Assembly: GCF_008329985.2 (NCBI RefSeq)
Contig: NZ_CP038437.2
Location: 2,852,001 to 2,916,000, forward strand
Reading direction: 5' to 3'
Length of the DNA stretch: 64,000 nt
Source of the DNA: Halomonas binhaiensis
GTDB taxonomy: Bacteria; Pseudomonadota; Gammaproteobacteria; Pseudomonadales; Halomonadaceae
Shown: piece by piece, positions 1 to 7,893 of the stretch
Position numbering within the stretch: the stretch's first letter is position 1
How the letters are laid out: every line of letters starts with the position of its first letter
Notes under the pieces: model-generated
Seen by the model: the letters and a program-made list of their open reading frames with translations, nothing else
What the model was told of the DNA's origin: nothing
Databases searched by the model: none
Translations under genes and position numbers: made by a program

Positions 1-2
1 AG

Positions 3-86
3 CCTGAATTCAACTACAACATTCCCGAACCGATCGATTGCAAAGGCGTTTCTCCCAACAGTGGACAAACCACCAGAGATCAGTGA
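3..86 (+). CDS. C-terminal end of an unidentified upstream gene (partial)
   Basis: An open frame enters from the left edge and stops at a TGA at 84-86. The 27 visible residues (beginning PEFNYNIPEPIDCKG) use codons typical of the GC-rich genes in this window, which is why I treat it as the tail of a real gene. The family cannot be recognised from so little sequence. It precedes a broken LuxR-type gene on the same strand. Confidence 0.25.
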   Translation, partial: PEFNYNIPEPIDCKGVSPNSGQTTRDQ

Positions 87-198
87 GTTACCGGCTTACC
101 TGGCAAGGCGGACCATGCAAGCCACTTCCCATCAGTTACGGCTCTAGGGCGCGGGCTAGCAACCCTCTCCTTCGCTCATACAGACATGAACCTACCCC

Positions 199-1065
199 AT
201 GGCATCGTATGAGCGATTGAGACTTACCGGAGTCATTGACATGGTCGAGAGCCTGGTCCCGAATCGAGAAAGATTGGCCATTGTGATCGATACGCTTGGA
301 GAGCCCTTCTTTCACGATGCCATGATCGAGTATCTCTCAGAACTATTCGGCGGGCTCAAGGGCCTTTCGCTGCTGTACCACAAGAGTGCTCAGCCAGAAA
401 TTCTGGTGAATCAGGTGCTCGACGAGAACGTTCAGGAGATTTATCTCAGTGGTCTCTACATCCTTGACCCACTCAACAACGTCACTCGCGATAACTTATC
501 TGCCTGAATATACAGTTTTAACGAAAGCTTCGAGATTGATATTGACAAGATTCGCTATCAAGAAGAGGTTTTCAAGAGAGCACGTATAAGCGACGAGCTC
601 GCTTGGCTTATCAAAATGCCTGATGCAAGCATGCTGGCTTTCTGCCTCGACAAACCGGATGCGCAGTTCACAGCCGATGAGATCCAGTTGGCGAAGTCTG
701 AATTGCCGGTGGTTAAGTCGCTATCTGAAAAGCATTTTGAACAGGAGTTTCTCAGCAAGCTCAAGGAGCGGCCGGGAACCTTTACACAAATTGAGCGTAT
801 TCAGCACCTGCAGAGCAATCGGGTGATCGAATCTTCCGTTGGCGTCCTGACCGTGCGTCGAGAGGTTGGGTATCATGAAGCTGCGTTCGAGAGCGAGGCT
901 ATTCTGACCAGCAGCATTGTCTCACTGGGCGACGAGCACTACCTTGAACAAAGAATTCGCCCACGAAACAGTGTCAGCGTCAAACACTACCAGGGAATTA
1001 TCAACCGAGCACTGGCTGAATACCCTTTGTCGAAACGTGAACAGCCCCATGCTAACTACATCTAA
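199..1065 (+). pseudogene. LuxR-type transcriptional regulator, broken by an internal stop and missing its DNA-binding domain
   Basis: Two open stretches, 199-507 and 508-1065, lie in the same frame and are separated only by a TGA at 505-507. The codons after it continue a plausible protein without a frameshift (IYSFNESFEIDIDKIRYQEE). The C-terminus reaches PLSKREQ, which resembles the first residues of a LuxR/GerE helix-turn-helix (usually LTxREQE), and then changes to PHANYI and stops. The whole HTH is therefore absent. The break coincides with the start of an AT-rich island at about 1040, so insertion of that island, or a linked deletion, probably removed the domain. No clear Shine-Dalgarno precedes the ATG at 199. 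The LuxR assignment rests on the short C-terminal motif and is moderate. Confidence 0.5.
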
Positions 1066-1096
1066 TAAAAACAATATACTAACAAAGGGTACGTTC

Positions 1097-2413
1097 TCAG
1101 GCGATATAGCTTGAGTCCGCATTCTCACGTTTGTCATTGACAGTTTTTCTCTTTGATTCACATCGTTCCAAAACACCTGGATTGAAAATTTTTATGTCAA
1201 TATGCACTCCAAGATCATCCTTCAAAGACTTTCTAAGTCTTTCTGAAATATCGTATATCTGTGATCTTTCAAAATTGTATTTCCCACGTGACAATTCCAC
1301 ATTAAGTATGACATGATCTGAAAACCCGTGCTTCTCGATTTCCAATAAGTAATATGGCGATAGTTCTGGAAAATCACACAATACCGTCTCCACTTGACTT
1401 GGAAACATATTAACCCCTTTGACAATCAACATGTCATCAGATCGAGAAGCTATACGTTCCACCCATACACCACTAAGACCTTTTCTCTTTACAATACGAG
1501 TAATATCACCAGTTCTATATCTTATAAGTGGAAGCGCTTCTTTCAAAAAGCTCGTTATAACTAACTCCCCATAACATCCGTCAGGTACCAATTCACCTTC
1601 TTCGTTCACAATTTCCACATAAAAATGATCGCTCCACAATATAATACTGTCACTATCATTCGGGTCTTCAACCCCAACTCCTGGTCCCATTATTTCTGAC
1701 AAACCATATATATTCACAGCTTTTATGCCAAGTGCCTTTTCTATTTGCTGCTTCATATTGACTGGCCATGGCTCAGCCCCCATAAAACCTAGCCTCAAGG
1801 GACTACGGGAAATGTCAAAATTTAATTTTTCTGATTGTTCAGAAAGATGCATTGCAAATGAAGGAGTACTCAAAAGCACAGTGGCTTTAAGATCACGCAA
1901 TAGATCAATCTGTTTTCTTGTATTCCCAGATGAAGCAGGTACCAATGTTGCGCCACTAGCTTCAACTCCAAGCTGAAGACCTAGGCCACCGGTAAACATC
2001 CCGTATCCAAACGAATTATGTACAATGTCATCTTTTGATAACCCGTGCATCATTAGGCAACGAAGAACAAGTGTTTCCCAGTTCCTAATGTCATTCTTGG
2101 TATACCCAACAATCTTTGGTCTGTTCTTTGTACCACTTGAAGAATGAAGTCTTACAACTTCAGAAAGCGGTACGGCGAATAACCCATAAGGGTAATTTTC
2201 TTGAAAATCTTTTTTTGTAGTAAATGGAAGAGAATTTATATCACGCAAAGAATTAACATCATGATTAGAGACGCCGAAGTCCAAAAGCTTTGATTGATAG
2301 TCTGAACCACCAACACGAATCCTCTTCAGCGCATTCGCAATGCAGTTCACATAATACTCCTCTAGATCTTGGCATAAATTTTCTTTCCCATCGATAACTG
2401 AATTATCAAACAT
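1097..2413 (-). CDS. PaaK-like AMP-dependent acyl-CoA ligase/adenylating enzyme
   Basis: This 438-residue protein has the architecture of the phenylacetate-CoA ligase (PaaK) branch of the AMP-binding superfamily. It shows a P-loop region SSGTKNRPKIVGYT near residue 92, the FGYGMFTGGLG segment, NIYGLSEIMGPGVG as the aromatic/glutamate motif, a YRTGD motif, the hinge segment SDDMLIVKGVNMFPSQVE, and a C-terminal lysine region ESKRKTVNDKR. The P-loop is unusual, since most relatives read SSGTTGKP. The family activates a carboxylic acid as an acyl-AMP and passes it to CoA; the acid used here is unknown. I chose the ATG at 2413 (GGGAG eight bases upstream) over a GTG nine bases earlier. It is the last gene of the operon and overlaps the transporter gene by eight bases. 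Strongly AT-rich. Confidence 0.85.
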   Translation of the reverse strand: MFDNSVIDGKENLCQDLEEYYVNCIANALKRIRVGGSDYQSKLLDFGVSNHDVNSLRDINSLPFTTKKDFQENYPYGLFAVPLSEVVRLHSSSGTKNRPKIVGYTKNDIRNWETLVLRCLMMHGLSKDDIVHNSFGYGMFTGGLGLQLGVEASGATLVPASSGNTRKQIDLLRDLKATVLLSTPSFAMHLSEQSEKLNFDISRSPLRLGFMGAEPWPVNMKQQIEKALGIKAVNIYGLSEIMGPGVGVEDPNDSDSIILWSDHFYVEIVNEEGELVPDGCYGELVITSFLKEALPLIRYRTGDITRIVKRKGLSGVWVERIASRSDDMLIVKGVNMFPSQVETVLCDFPELSPYYLLEIEKHGFSDHVILNVELSRGKYNFERSQIYDISERLRKSLKDDLGVHIDIKIFNPGVLERCESKRKTVNDKRENADSSYIA

Positions 2414-3260
2414 TACCGACACTCCCCAAGGTCAGAACAATGATACTTGAAATAGAAAACACAATACCTAACACTTTAATACTGCTAACTCTTTCCTTAA
2501 GATGTACCACACCAAGAACCACAGGAACTAGAGGGTACATTGAAACAATCAGAACACTAATTATAAGCAACTGGCCTTCTTTGGCTATCGTGTAGAGAAC
2601 AAGACCAAGAGCACTTATTGAACCTGCAAACATAGCAATTCTTGCCTGTCTCCTAGTAGCCTCAAAAATACTAGGATTTGCATAAGGGAAAATTACTATA
2701 GAGGCAACAAACATACTAACTGCCACAGCGGCCAAGGCTCCTGAAGGAGAGACTTCCCCTAATGTTACTAGTTGACATGCAAACCCAAATCCAGAGAAAA
2801 CAGCTTGGCCTACTCCACTTCTTTTTTCCTCATTTTCATGGCCATGTTTAGCATGCTCAGTACTCCAAGTCATAAGCATAATTGCCGGGATTGAAAAAAC
2901 AAGCCCTAGACTACTTAACAGACCAATACGCTCGCCGAGAAACAGGATGGATATAATTAGAGAGAAAACCACCATCGAAACGCCACTAAGCGGCACAACT
3001 ACACTAACAGCACCAGTACTCATGCCTCGATATAGAAAAATCGCGCCCAATGCTGAAGCAATACCTGATAGAGCCCCCCAATAAAGAGAGTTTAAGGTAA
3101 AATCCGAATAGGCAAGCGCTGCTATTAATGCTATTAAAAAACCACCTATGTGCGTAAAGAAGCTTATCTTCTTCACATCATAATGCCTAGACAACATACC
3201 ATTTATAAAATGGGTAATTCCTAGACATATCATCGCTATAAGTGAAATAAAAATAGACAA
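2406..3260 (-). CDS. DMT-superfamily (EamA-type) transporter
   Basis: The 284-residue protein is almost entirely hydrophobic, with about ten predicted membrane helices in two similar halves, as in EamA-domain metabolite exporters. Helices are visible from residue 1 (SLIAMICLGITHFINGML) to the C-terminus (VLGIVFSISSIIVLTLGS). A short charged loop (TEHAKHGHENEEKRSG) separates the halves near residue 145. The start is a TTG preceded by GGAG. It sits between the EctC-like gene (five bases away) and the PaaK-like gene (overlapping), so I infer that it exports the pathway product, although substrate import is also possible. No substrate can be read from the sequence. Confidence 0.85.
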   Translation of the reverse strand: MSIFISLIAMICLGITHFINGMLSRHYDVKKISFFTHIGGFLIALIAALAYSDFTLNSLYWGALSGIASALGAIFLYRGMSTGAVSVVVPLSGVSMVVFSLIISILFLGERIGLLSSLGLVFSIPAIMLMTWSTEHAKHGHENEEKRSGVGQAVFSGFGFACQLVTLGEVSPSGALAAVAVSMFVASIVIFPYANPSIFEATRRQARIAMFAGSISALGLVLYTIAKEGQLLIISVLIVSMYPLVPVVLGVVHLKERVSSIKVLGIVFSISSIIVLTLGSVGNV

Positions 3261-3265
3261 CTCGC

Positions 3266-3661
3266 CTACTCCACCAAGTCATTTATTGCAGGGTACCCCC
3301 CTGTATCATCATGTACCTCATCGCCTCTTGTCGGTGGTGTGAAAACACAGATACCCCGAAGATCTGTAATAGCATGCAACTCATGCTCATCCCCGATACT
3401 CAAGTAATAGCACACCCCCGGAGATAGCTCGTGCCTAACCCCACTAAAACAGTCATAAACATACCCAGTGCCAGAAACCATATAAACAAACTCTTCTTGA
3501 TGCTTATAACAAATATTTAAAGTTTCACCAGAGCGTATGACCGTATCATGTACCGAGTATTGAGCCCCGTCATCACTAACAAGAAGCCTATAACTATCAA
3601 AATTATGATTATCTACATGCTGAAAGGAATTCCTTAGCTCACTCTTGCTCCACACCTTCAT
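3266..3661 (-). CDS. EctC-like cupin (ectoine synthase family)
   Basis: This 131-residue single-domain cupin aligns by eye with ectoine synthase over its whole length and in the same numbering. As I recall the EctC literature, iron is bound by Tyr52, Glu57 and His93, and all three are present here (CYKHQEE and DEHELH). Other pocket residues also match: Arg25, Thr40, Tyr85, Cys105, Phe107, Glu115 and His117 (ICVFTPP, DEVH). Three usually conserved positions differ: Trp21 is Phe, Asn38 is His and His55 is Gln. EctC closes N-gamma-acetyl-diaminobutyrate to ectoine by loss of water; I infer a related cyclisation on a different or modified substrate. The gene overlaps the EctA-like gene by 23 bases and has AAGGAG upstream of its ATG. 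A general cupin of other function is a weaker alternative. Confidence 0.85.
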   Translation of the reverse strand: MKVWSKSELRNSFQHVDNHNFDSYRLLVSDDGAQYSVHDTVIRSGETLNICYKHQEEFVYMVSGTGYVYDCFSGVRHELSPGVCYYLSIGDEHELHAITDLRGICVFTPPTRGDEVHDDTGGYPAINDLVE

Positions 3662-4154
3662 TCACCAACTCCTTTTTCCTCTCAAGTCGTATCAAAGTTT
3701 CTTTATGATGACTGCTAATAAAATCGCTCTCTAAAAATAAATCTTTTTGAGACACATTAGTCTCATACTGTTTGGCAAGTGACGTCAGCGTGTTGTATGC
3801 TGCGTCATTACAAACATCAATCGTAGCTTCAAATGCACTAACATCTTCGCCTACACTATCGATCAATTTTTTGACTAACGAAAAGCCTAATCCAGAACTT
3901 CTTACACTAGGATCAACAGCTATCTGCCACAAAAACAGCGTTCTATTATCATCAGGCCTGATATATGCAAGAATATAACCAAGCAATCTATCCCCAGACT
4001 TGGCCACCAGAGATGTCTTCCTGAAATCTCGTGCCCAAACAAGATAAAAATACTCAGGATATAAATCCAAATTGTCATTGCAAGCTGCCAGTCGAAACAA
4101 GCTTTTTGCATCAACTACCGACGGATGCTCAAATCTAATTTCACTTTGGATCAT
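3639..4154 (-). CDS. EctA-like GNAT acetyltransferase (diaminobutyrate acetyltransferase family)
   Basis: The 171-residue protein follows the EctA pattern: an N-terminal LDLYPEYFYL where EctA has LDLNSSYxYL, then TSLVAKSGDRLLGYILAY, the central FLWQIAVDP, and the acetyl-CoA-binding loop RSSGLG near residues 85-90. EctA transfers acetyl from acetyl-CoA to the gamma-amino group of L-2,4-diaminobutyrate. The C-terminal third is more divergent, so the acceptor or acyl donor may differ. I start at the ATG at 4154 rather than the in-frame TTG at 4196, because the match to EctA begins there and AGG lies upstream. It is the first gene of the operon. No ectB (diaminobutyrate aminotransferase) is in this window. 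Confidence 0.83.
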   Translation of the reverse strand: MIQSEIRFEHPSVVDAKSLFRLAACNDNLDLYPEYFYLVWARDFRKTSLVAKSGDRLLGYILAYIRPDDNRTLFLWQIAVDPSVRSSGLGFSLVKKLIDSVGEDVSAFEATIDVCNDAAYNTLTSLAKQYETNVSQKDLFLESDFISSHHKETLIRLERKKELVNEGVEQE

Positions 4155-4248
4155 TACAATACCTGTACGAGATTCATTTGATTCAGGATACTGCAAAGAT
4201 TAGGATATATGAAATCAATTCATGTCATCTTTAATATGAGGTGATTCG
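4155..4248. promoter_or_regulatory. Divergent promoter region between the EctA-like gene and the LysR gene
   Basis: This 94-base AT-rich gap separates two divergently transcribed genes, the classical arrangement in which a LysR protein binds between itself and its target operon. A half-palindrome-like stretch (ATGAAATCAATTCAT, 4209-4223) could be part of the operator. No individual promoter box was assigned with confidence. Confidence 0.45.
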
Positions 4249-5172
4249 ATGAGCAACAAACATGAAATAACACTGACTCAGCTTCGTGCCTTCAAGAGTG
4301 TAGCGGACTCACAATCTTACACTAAAGCTGCTTCATGTACTGGTGTAAGCCAATCCGGTATCAGCCATTCCTTAACAAGACTTGAGGATTTCTTTGAAAC
4401 TCCACTTTTTTCCTACAACGGTAGAAACATTTCTGGCCTTACTCCCGTGGGGAGTAAACTATACACTTTCACTACAAACATCATAACAGAACTAAATAAT
4501 ATTAACTCCCTCGCAGACTTTTCAAGAAGCACACCCAAGGAACGACTTAACATCGCTTCGATCAATAGCGTTGCCACATCATATCTAAACAACATACAGA
4601 ACAACAAAATTGAAAGCTGCATTAGGAACGTACTCACGGGGTTTGAGCATGAAGTGGAAAGATGGGTCATGGATGGAATAGCTGACATCGGATTTACAAC
4701 GGATATCTCAAACACTATCTCACAAAAGTGGAAAGGAAAATTTCATTGGAAGGTTGCATTTCAAGACGAGCTGGTTGTAATTGTTCCCAAGGCACACCCT
4801 CTAGCCAACAACCTTGAAGTTTCTCTTGATCAAGCTAGTGACTTCCCACTAATTATTTCTTCAGGTGGGTGCGAGGATTTAGTATATAATTTTTTTGAAG
4901 AATCAGGAATTTCACGCAGTGAACTTGTGATACGACTATGGGTTAATAACTTTAGCACTTTGATCCAAATGGCTAGAAATGACGTTGGCGTTTCTATTGT
5001 TCCTAGACTTGCCCTTCGCAAGGAAGACACTAGAGGCATTGAGACACTAAGCTTAAATCCTATTTTATACAGATCCATCTTAGTTTTCGGACTGACGGAT
5101 AATATGAGTCGCCCTGAGATAAAGTACTTCTTCGAAAACTTCAAGAACGAAAAAAACAATTTTAATTATTAA
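4249..5172 (+). CDS. LysR-family transcriptional regulator
   Basis: The 307-residue protein has a winged HTH at residues 10-70 (LTQLRAFKSVADSQSYTKAA, then GVSQSGISHSLTRLEDFF) followed by a LysR effector-binding domain (DELVVIVPKAHPLA, then an SIVPRLAL segment). GAGGTG lies seven bases before the ATG. Divergent orientation and shared AT-rich composition indicate that it controls the EctA-like/EctC-like operon, probably in response to a precursor or product, which is inference. It is a typical-length, apparently intact LysR protein. Confidence 0.9.
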   Translation: MSNKHEITLTQLRAFKSVADSQSYTKAASCTGVSQSGISHSLTRLEDFFETPLFSYNGRNISGLTPVGSKLYTFTTNIITELNNINSLADFSRSTPKERLNIASINSVATSYLNNIQNNKIESCIRNVLTGFEHEVERWVMDGIADIGFTTDISNTISQKWKGKFHWKVAFQDELVVIVPKAHPLANNLEVSLDQASDFPLIISSGGCEDLVYNFFEESGISRSELVIRLWVNNFSTLIQMARNDVGVSIVPRLALRKEDTRGIETLSLNPILYRSILVFGLTDNMSRPEIKYFFENFKNEKNNFNY

Positions 5173-5421
5173 TAGCGGAAGACAAAAACAATCTATTTAA
5201 AACACCTAAATTGATGATACTCTTGAAACTCTCATCTGCGGAAGAGTACGCAAAAAAACCTCTCCAAGTGGAAATAATCCATATATTAACATCGAGAAAT
5301 CTGTAACAAATAGAGCAGGAGATTAAAGTGCGTTGCGAATTGAGTAGCTGTCAAGAACTTATCGCTACACTCGTCAATAGTCTCAACCCTAGCAAGTGGG
5401 GTATACCCTAAGCACAACAAT
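5173..5421. other. Gap at the right edge of the island; no gene seen
   Basis: About 250 bases hold no convincing coding sequence. The first half is AT-rich like the island, and the composition rises towards the truncated isochorismatase gene. I looked for the missing LuxR HTH coding sequence here and did not find it. Confidence 0.5.
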
Positions 5422-5440
5422 AAAAAACCCCTCTGAGGGG
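5422..5440 (-). terminator. Rho-independent terminator of the isochorismatase-like gene
   Basis: On the minus strand CCCCT-CAG-AGGGG is followed by TTTTTT (plus strand AAAAAA at 5422-5427, then the stem). It starts nine bases beyond the stop codon of the truncated hydrolase gene. The stem is short but GC-rich with a clean U-run. Confidence 0.7.
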
Positions 5441-5448
5441 ACTGAGGT

Positions 5449-5751
5449 TCAAGCAACCAGTTGTCTGGCCAGTTCCATCTCGACCGACTCGCCATTGCTA
5501 TTGAGTGCAGCCAGGCCCGACTCGGGCATGTCCCGGAGGTGCATTGCGCCACGGCGATCTTTCTCGCCAGCAGCCGCAGACATGTGAGCGGACTCATGCC
5601 GAACATGGATGACGAGATCCTTTACCGATCGAGCATGCTCAATGACTTTGGCTGCATTCGTTGCTGCTGTTTCAATACTCTCCAGCGGCAGCTTGCCACC
5701 GGGGAAATATTCATTCTGGATATCTACAACAATGATGGCGCGGTTACTCAT
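5449..5751 (-). pseudogene. Truncated isochorismatase-family cysteine hydrolase
   Basis: The first 50 residues (MSNRAIIVVDIQNEYFPGG, then VIHVRHES) are a clear isochorismatase/nicotinamidase-type N-terminus, including the Asp of VVDIQ. After HESAH the protein departs from the family; a 45-residue unrelated tail ending MELARQLVA completes a protein of only 100 residues, against about 180 usually. The segment with the catalytic cysteine (normally near residue 110-120) is missing. I therefore read it as a remnant formed by deletion or rearrangement next to the AT-rich island. The tail was not recognised. Confidence 0.6.
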
Positions 5752-5881
5752 GTGACCAACCCTCTTTCAGTGGTATTTACCAGGTGTCCTGGCGCCATCC
5801 CCCCAGTGTCAACCTGTTCATGCTCTGGCAAGGACTGCGCTGGGTAGACCAGCTCCCTTCAACACGCGGGTCGCGAGCAAC

Positions 5882-5905
5882 GGGCCGCCATGAAGGTGGC
5901 GGCCC
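5882..5905 (-). terminator. Hairpin terminator after the MBL-fold gene
   Basis: A nine-base stem GGGCCGCCA / TGGCGGCCC with a six-base loop lies seven bases past the stop codon of the minus-strand gene starting at 6790. The following U-run is weak (CGTTGC on the minus strand), so it may terminate inefficiently or mainly protect the 3' end. Confidence 0.5.
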
Positions 5906-5911
5906 ATGGGA

Positions 5912-6790
5912 TCAAAAAGAGATGACCTCGCCGTCGGCGGGAATCAAGACGTGATCCTGGATGCCTTCTGCCTGCACATAATCGGCCAATTCGTCCCGGC
6001 TCAGCGTCATATGGTTCACCGCGTCCATATGCACCGCGATAATGGTGGCATTTGGAACCGCCTGATGGGTACGCAGCGTATCTTCCTTGCCCATGATGAT
6101 GGGGTCGCCTTCGAAGCCGGTCACCTCGGCGGCGCCGGTATTCAGCACGATCACCTCAGGGTTGTAGCGCTCCAGTGCCTGCTCGACCTCATCGCGCCAG
6201 ACGCTATCACCAACCACATAGGTGGTCTTCTGTCCCGGCGCCTCGAAGACCACGCCCATGACATCGCCTAATGATTGTGCCAGCTCGGGGACGGCATAGA
6301 GCGTATCAGAGCCGTGCTGGCCACCTGTCTTGTGGAGCTGCACCCCGCCGAACTCGGCATCACCATCGAGAATGCGCACATCACTGAAGCCCTGGGAGCG
6401 AATCAGCTCAGCATCGGCGGCATTCTGGGTGAACAGGGGAATATCCTTCGGTAGCAACTCCTGAGCGGCAGCGTCCCAGTGGTCGAGATGAGTGTGGGTA
6501 ACGATCACGGCGTCCGTGTCGGCGATCACATCCTCTGCCGGCATTGGCAGCCCAACCAACGGATTGCGCAATTCGCTGCGATAGGTGTTTTCGAAGCCCG
6601 GATAGGCGCCCTGCTCAGCCAGCATTGGGTCGATCAGGAAAGTGGTATCGCCATAGGTGATCTTCAGCGTGGCATTGCGGATCTGCTGCACCTGCGGCGT
6701 TGTCTCCTGAGAAGTCGAGTCCGCGGATGCACTGCCGGCGATGAGGGCCGTGGTCAGGGTCAAGGAACTTGCGAATGTCTTGATCAGCAT
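5912..6790 (-). CDS. Secreted metallo-beta-lactamase-fold hydrolase
   Basis: The 292-residue protein begins with a signal peptide (MLIKTFASSLTLTTALIAGSA, cleaved near SASA-DS), so it probably acts in the periplasm. The metal-binding motif VTHTHLDHWD lies near residue 98; later ligand candidates are HKTGGQHG, the Asp of VVGDSVW and HMDAVNHMTL. This is the UlaG-like branch of the MBL fold, whose substrates vary and cannot be told here. GGAG precedes the ATG. It is divergent from a GlxA-type regulator 125 bases away, which may control it. Confidence 0.85.
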   Translation of the reverse strand: MLIKTFASSLTLTTALIAGSASADSTSQETTPQVQQIRNATLKITYGDTTFLIDPMLAEQGAYPGFENTYRSELRNPLVGLPMPAEDVIADTDAVIVTHTHLDHWDAAAQELLPKDIPLFTQNAADAELIRSQGFSDVRILDGDAEFGGVQLHKTGGQHGSDTLYAVPELAQSLGDVMGVVFEAPGQKTTYVVGDSVWRDEVEQALERYNPEVIVLNTGAAEVTGFEGDPIIMGKEDTLRTHQAVPNATIIAVHMDAVNHMTLSRDELADYVQAEGIQDHVLIPADGEVISF

Positions 6791-6915
6791 ATGGATGCTC
6801 CTCCATTACATTGCTGGGGTAATGGCAAGCAGTCTAGAGTGACCCGACTGAGCAAAAAATTGGCCTGCAAGGCAATATTCGAAACTTTCGGGCCACAATG
6901 CCATAATCGACAAGA

Positions 6916-7893
6916 ATGAATGTCAGGAGTCGAACCTTGTCACTGCCCCGCGTCGGGCTGATCCTTCACCCGAATATCAGTCCTTTTCATTTCTCGGTGC
7001 CCTACACGGTGTTCGGTATGGCCTTGCCCGACCGCCTACTGTTCGATCTATTCATCGTGGCACCAGAGGGAACGCCGCTGCAGGCCGAGCGAGTAATGAC
7101 ACTGCAGCCCGACGGCGGCCTGGAACTGCTGGACAGGGTAGATATCGCAGTGGTACCTGGCTGGCATGACCTGAATGAAGCGCCAGCGCCAGAGTTGGCC
7201 GAGGCGCTCACCCGTTGTCATGAGCGAGGCGCCCATGTGGTAGGACTCTGTTACGGCACCTATGCCCTCGCTTATGCCGGGCTGCTGGACGGTAGACGGG
7301 CATCGACTCACTGGATGGCCGAGCAGGACTTCAGTGATCGCTTTCCCAGAGTCAAGCTGGACACCAATGCGCTCTATGTGGAGGAAGATCGTCTGGTGAC
7401 ATCTGCCGGTACCGCAGCCGGCCTGGATTGTTGCTTGTTCCTGGTACGCGAATATTACGGCGCGCAGATTGCCAACAAGGTGGCCCGTGTCATGGTAGTC
7501 CCACCACATCGGGAGGGAGGACAGGCGCAGTTCATAGAGCAGCCGGTTGCCACCTCTACCCAGGACGCCCATATCAACCACCTGCTCGACTATCTGCGGG
7601 AACACCTGGCGGAATCACACACCATTGACGAACTCGCTGACCATACGGCCATGAGCCGGCGTACCTTCACGCGCCATTTCCACAAGGCCACCGGCATGAC
7701 GGTAGTGGAATGGCTAGTGAGCGAGCGGTTACGGCGTGGCCGCGAGCTATTGGAAAACACATCATTGTCGGTAGAAGCCATTGCGGAAAGGGCCGGTTTT
7801 CGCACAGCAACATCTTTTCGGCAACATTTCAGACAGCGCCATCAGGTCAGTCCCCGCGACTGGCGCAAGACATTCGGCGAGCCAAAAGACTGA
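6916..7893 (+). CDS. GlxA-family AraC-type transcriptional regulator
   Basis: The 325-residue protein joins an N-terminal DJ-1/PfpI-like (glutamine amidotransferase-like) domain (about residues 8-180, with HVVGLCYGTYALAYAG at the nucleophile elbow) to a C-terminal AraC HTH (about 215-315; TIDELADHTAMSRRTFTRHF and SVEAIAERAGFRTATSFRQHF). Family members sense small metabolites and activate nearby genes. The divergent MBL-fold gene is the obvious candidate target, but that is inference. Confidence 0.9.
   Translation: MNVRSRTLSLPRVGLILHPNISPFHFSVPYTVFGMALPDRLLFDLFIVAPEGTPLQAERVMTLQPDGGLELLDRVDIAVVPGWHDLNEAPAPELAEALTRCHERGAHVVGLCYGTYALAYAGLLDGRRASTHWMAEQDFSDRFPRVKLDTNALYVEEDRLVTSAGTAAGLDCCLFLVREYYGAQIANKVARVMVVPPHREGGQAQFIEQPVATSTQDAHINHLLDYLREHLAESHTIDELADHTAMSRRTFTRHFHKATGMTVVEWLVSERLRRGRELLENTSLSVEAIAERAGFRTATSFRQHFRQRHQVSPRDWRKTFGEPKD

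Larger units (their letters stand above)
1040..5290. other. AT-rich genomic island with an ectoine-like biosynthesis operon
   Basis: Base composition shifts by eye from GC-rich to clearly AT-rich between the end of the broken luxR-like gene and the region before 5290. Codon use inside is rich in AAT, ATA, TTT and AGA. The island carries a four-gene operon on the minus strand and a divergent LysR gene. Both flanking genes (LuxR-type and isochorismatase-like) are truncated. I see no integrase, transposase, tRNA or clear direct repeats at the edges, so the transfer mechanism is unknown and the borders are approximate. Confidence 0.7.

Noticed and set aside
505..507. TGA inside the LuxR-type gene read as selenocysteine
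   Set aside because: The protein family has no selenocysteine members that I know of, the context shows no obvious stem-loop just downstream, and the gene also lacks its DNA-binding domain, so decay is the simpler reading.
1097..5172. Classical ectoine operon ectABC
   Set aside because: Only EctA-like and EctC-like genes are present, EctB is absent, the order includes a transporter and a ligase, and the residues at several EctC pocket positions differ; calling it the standard ectoine operon would be wrong.
1040..5290. Transposon or prophage as carrier of the AT-rich island
   Set aside because: No transposase, integrase, phage gene or terminal inverted repeat was found at or between the borders.
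5286..5606. Open frame on the minus strand overlapping the truncated isochorismatase gene
   Set aside because: Codon use is poor, it has no recognisable domain, and it overlaps a terminator and the better-supported gene remnant in another frame.
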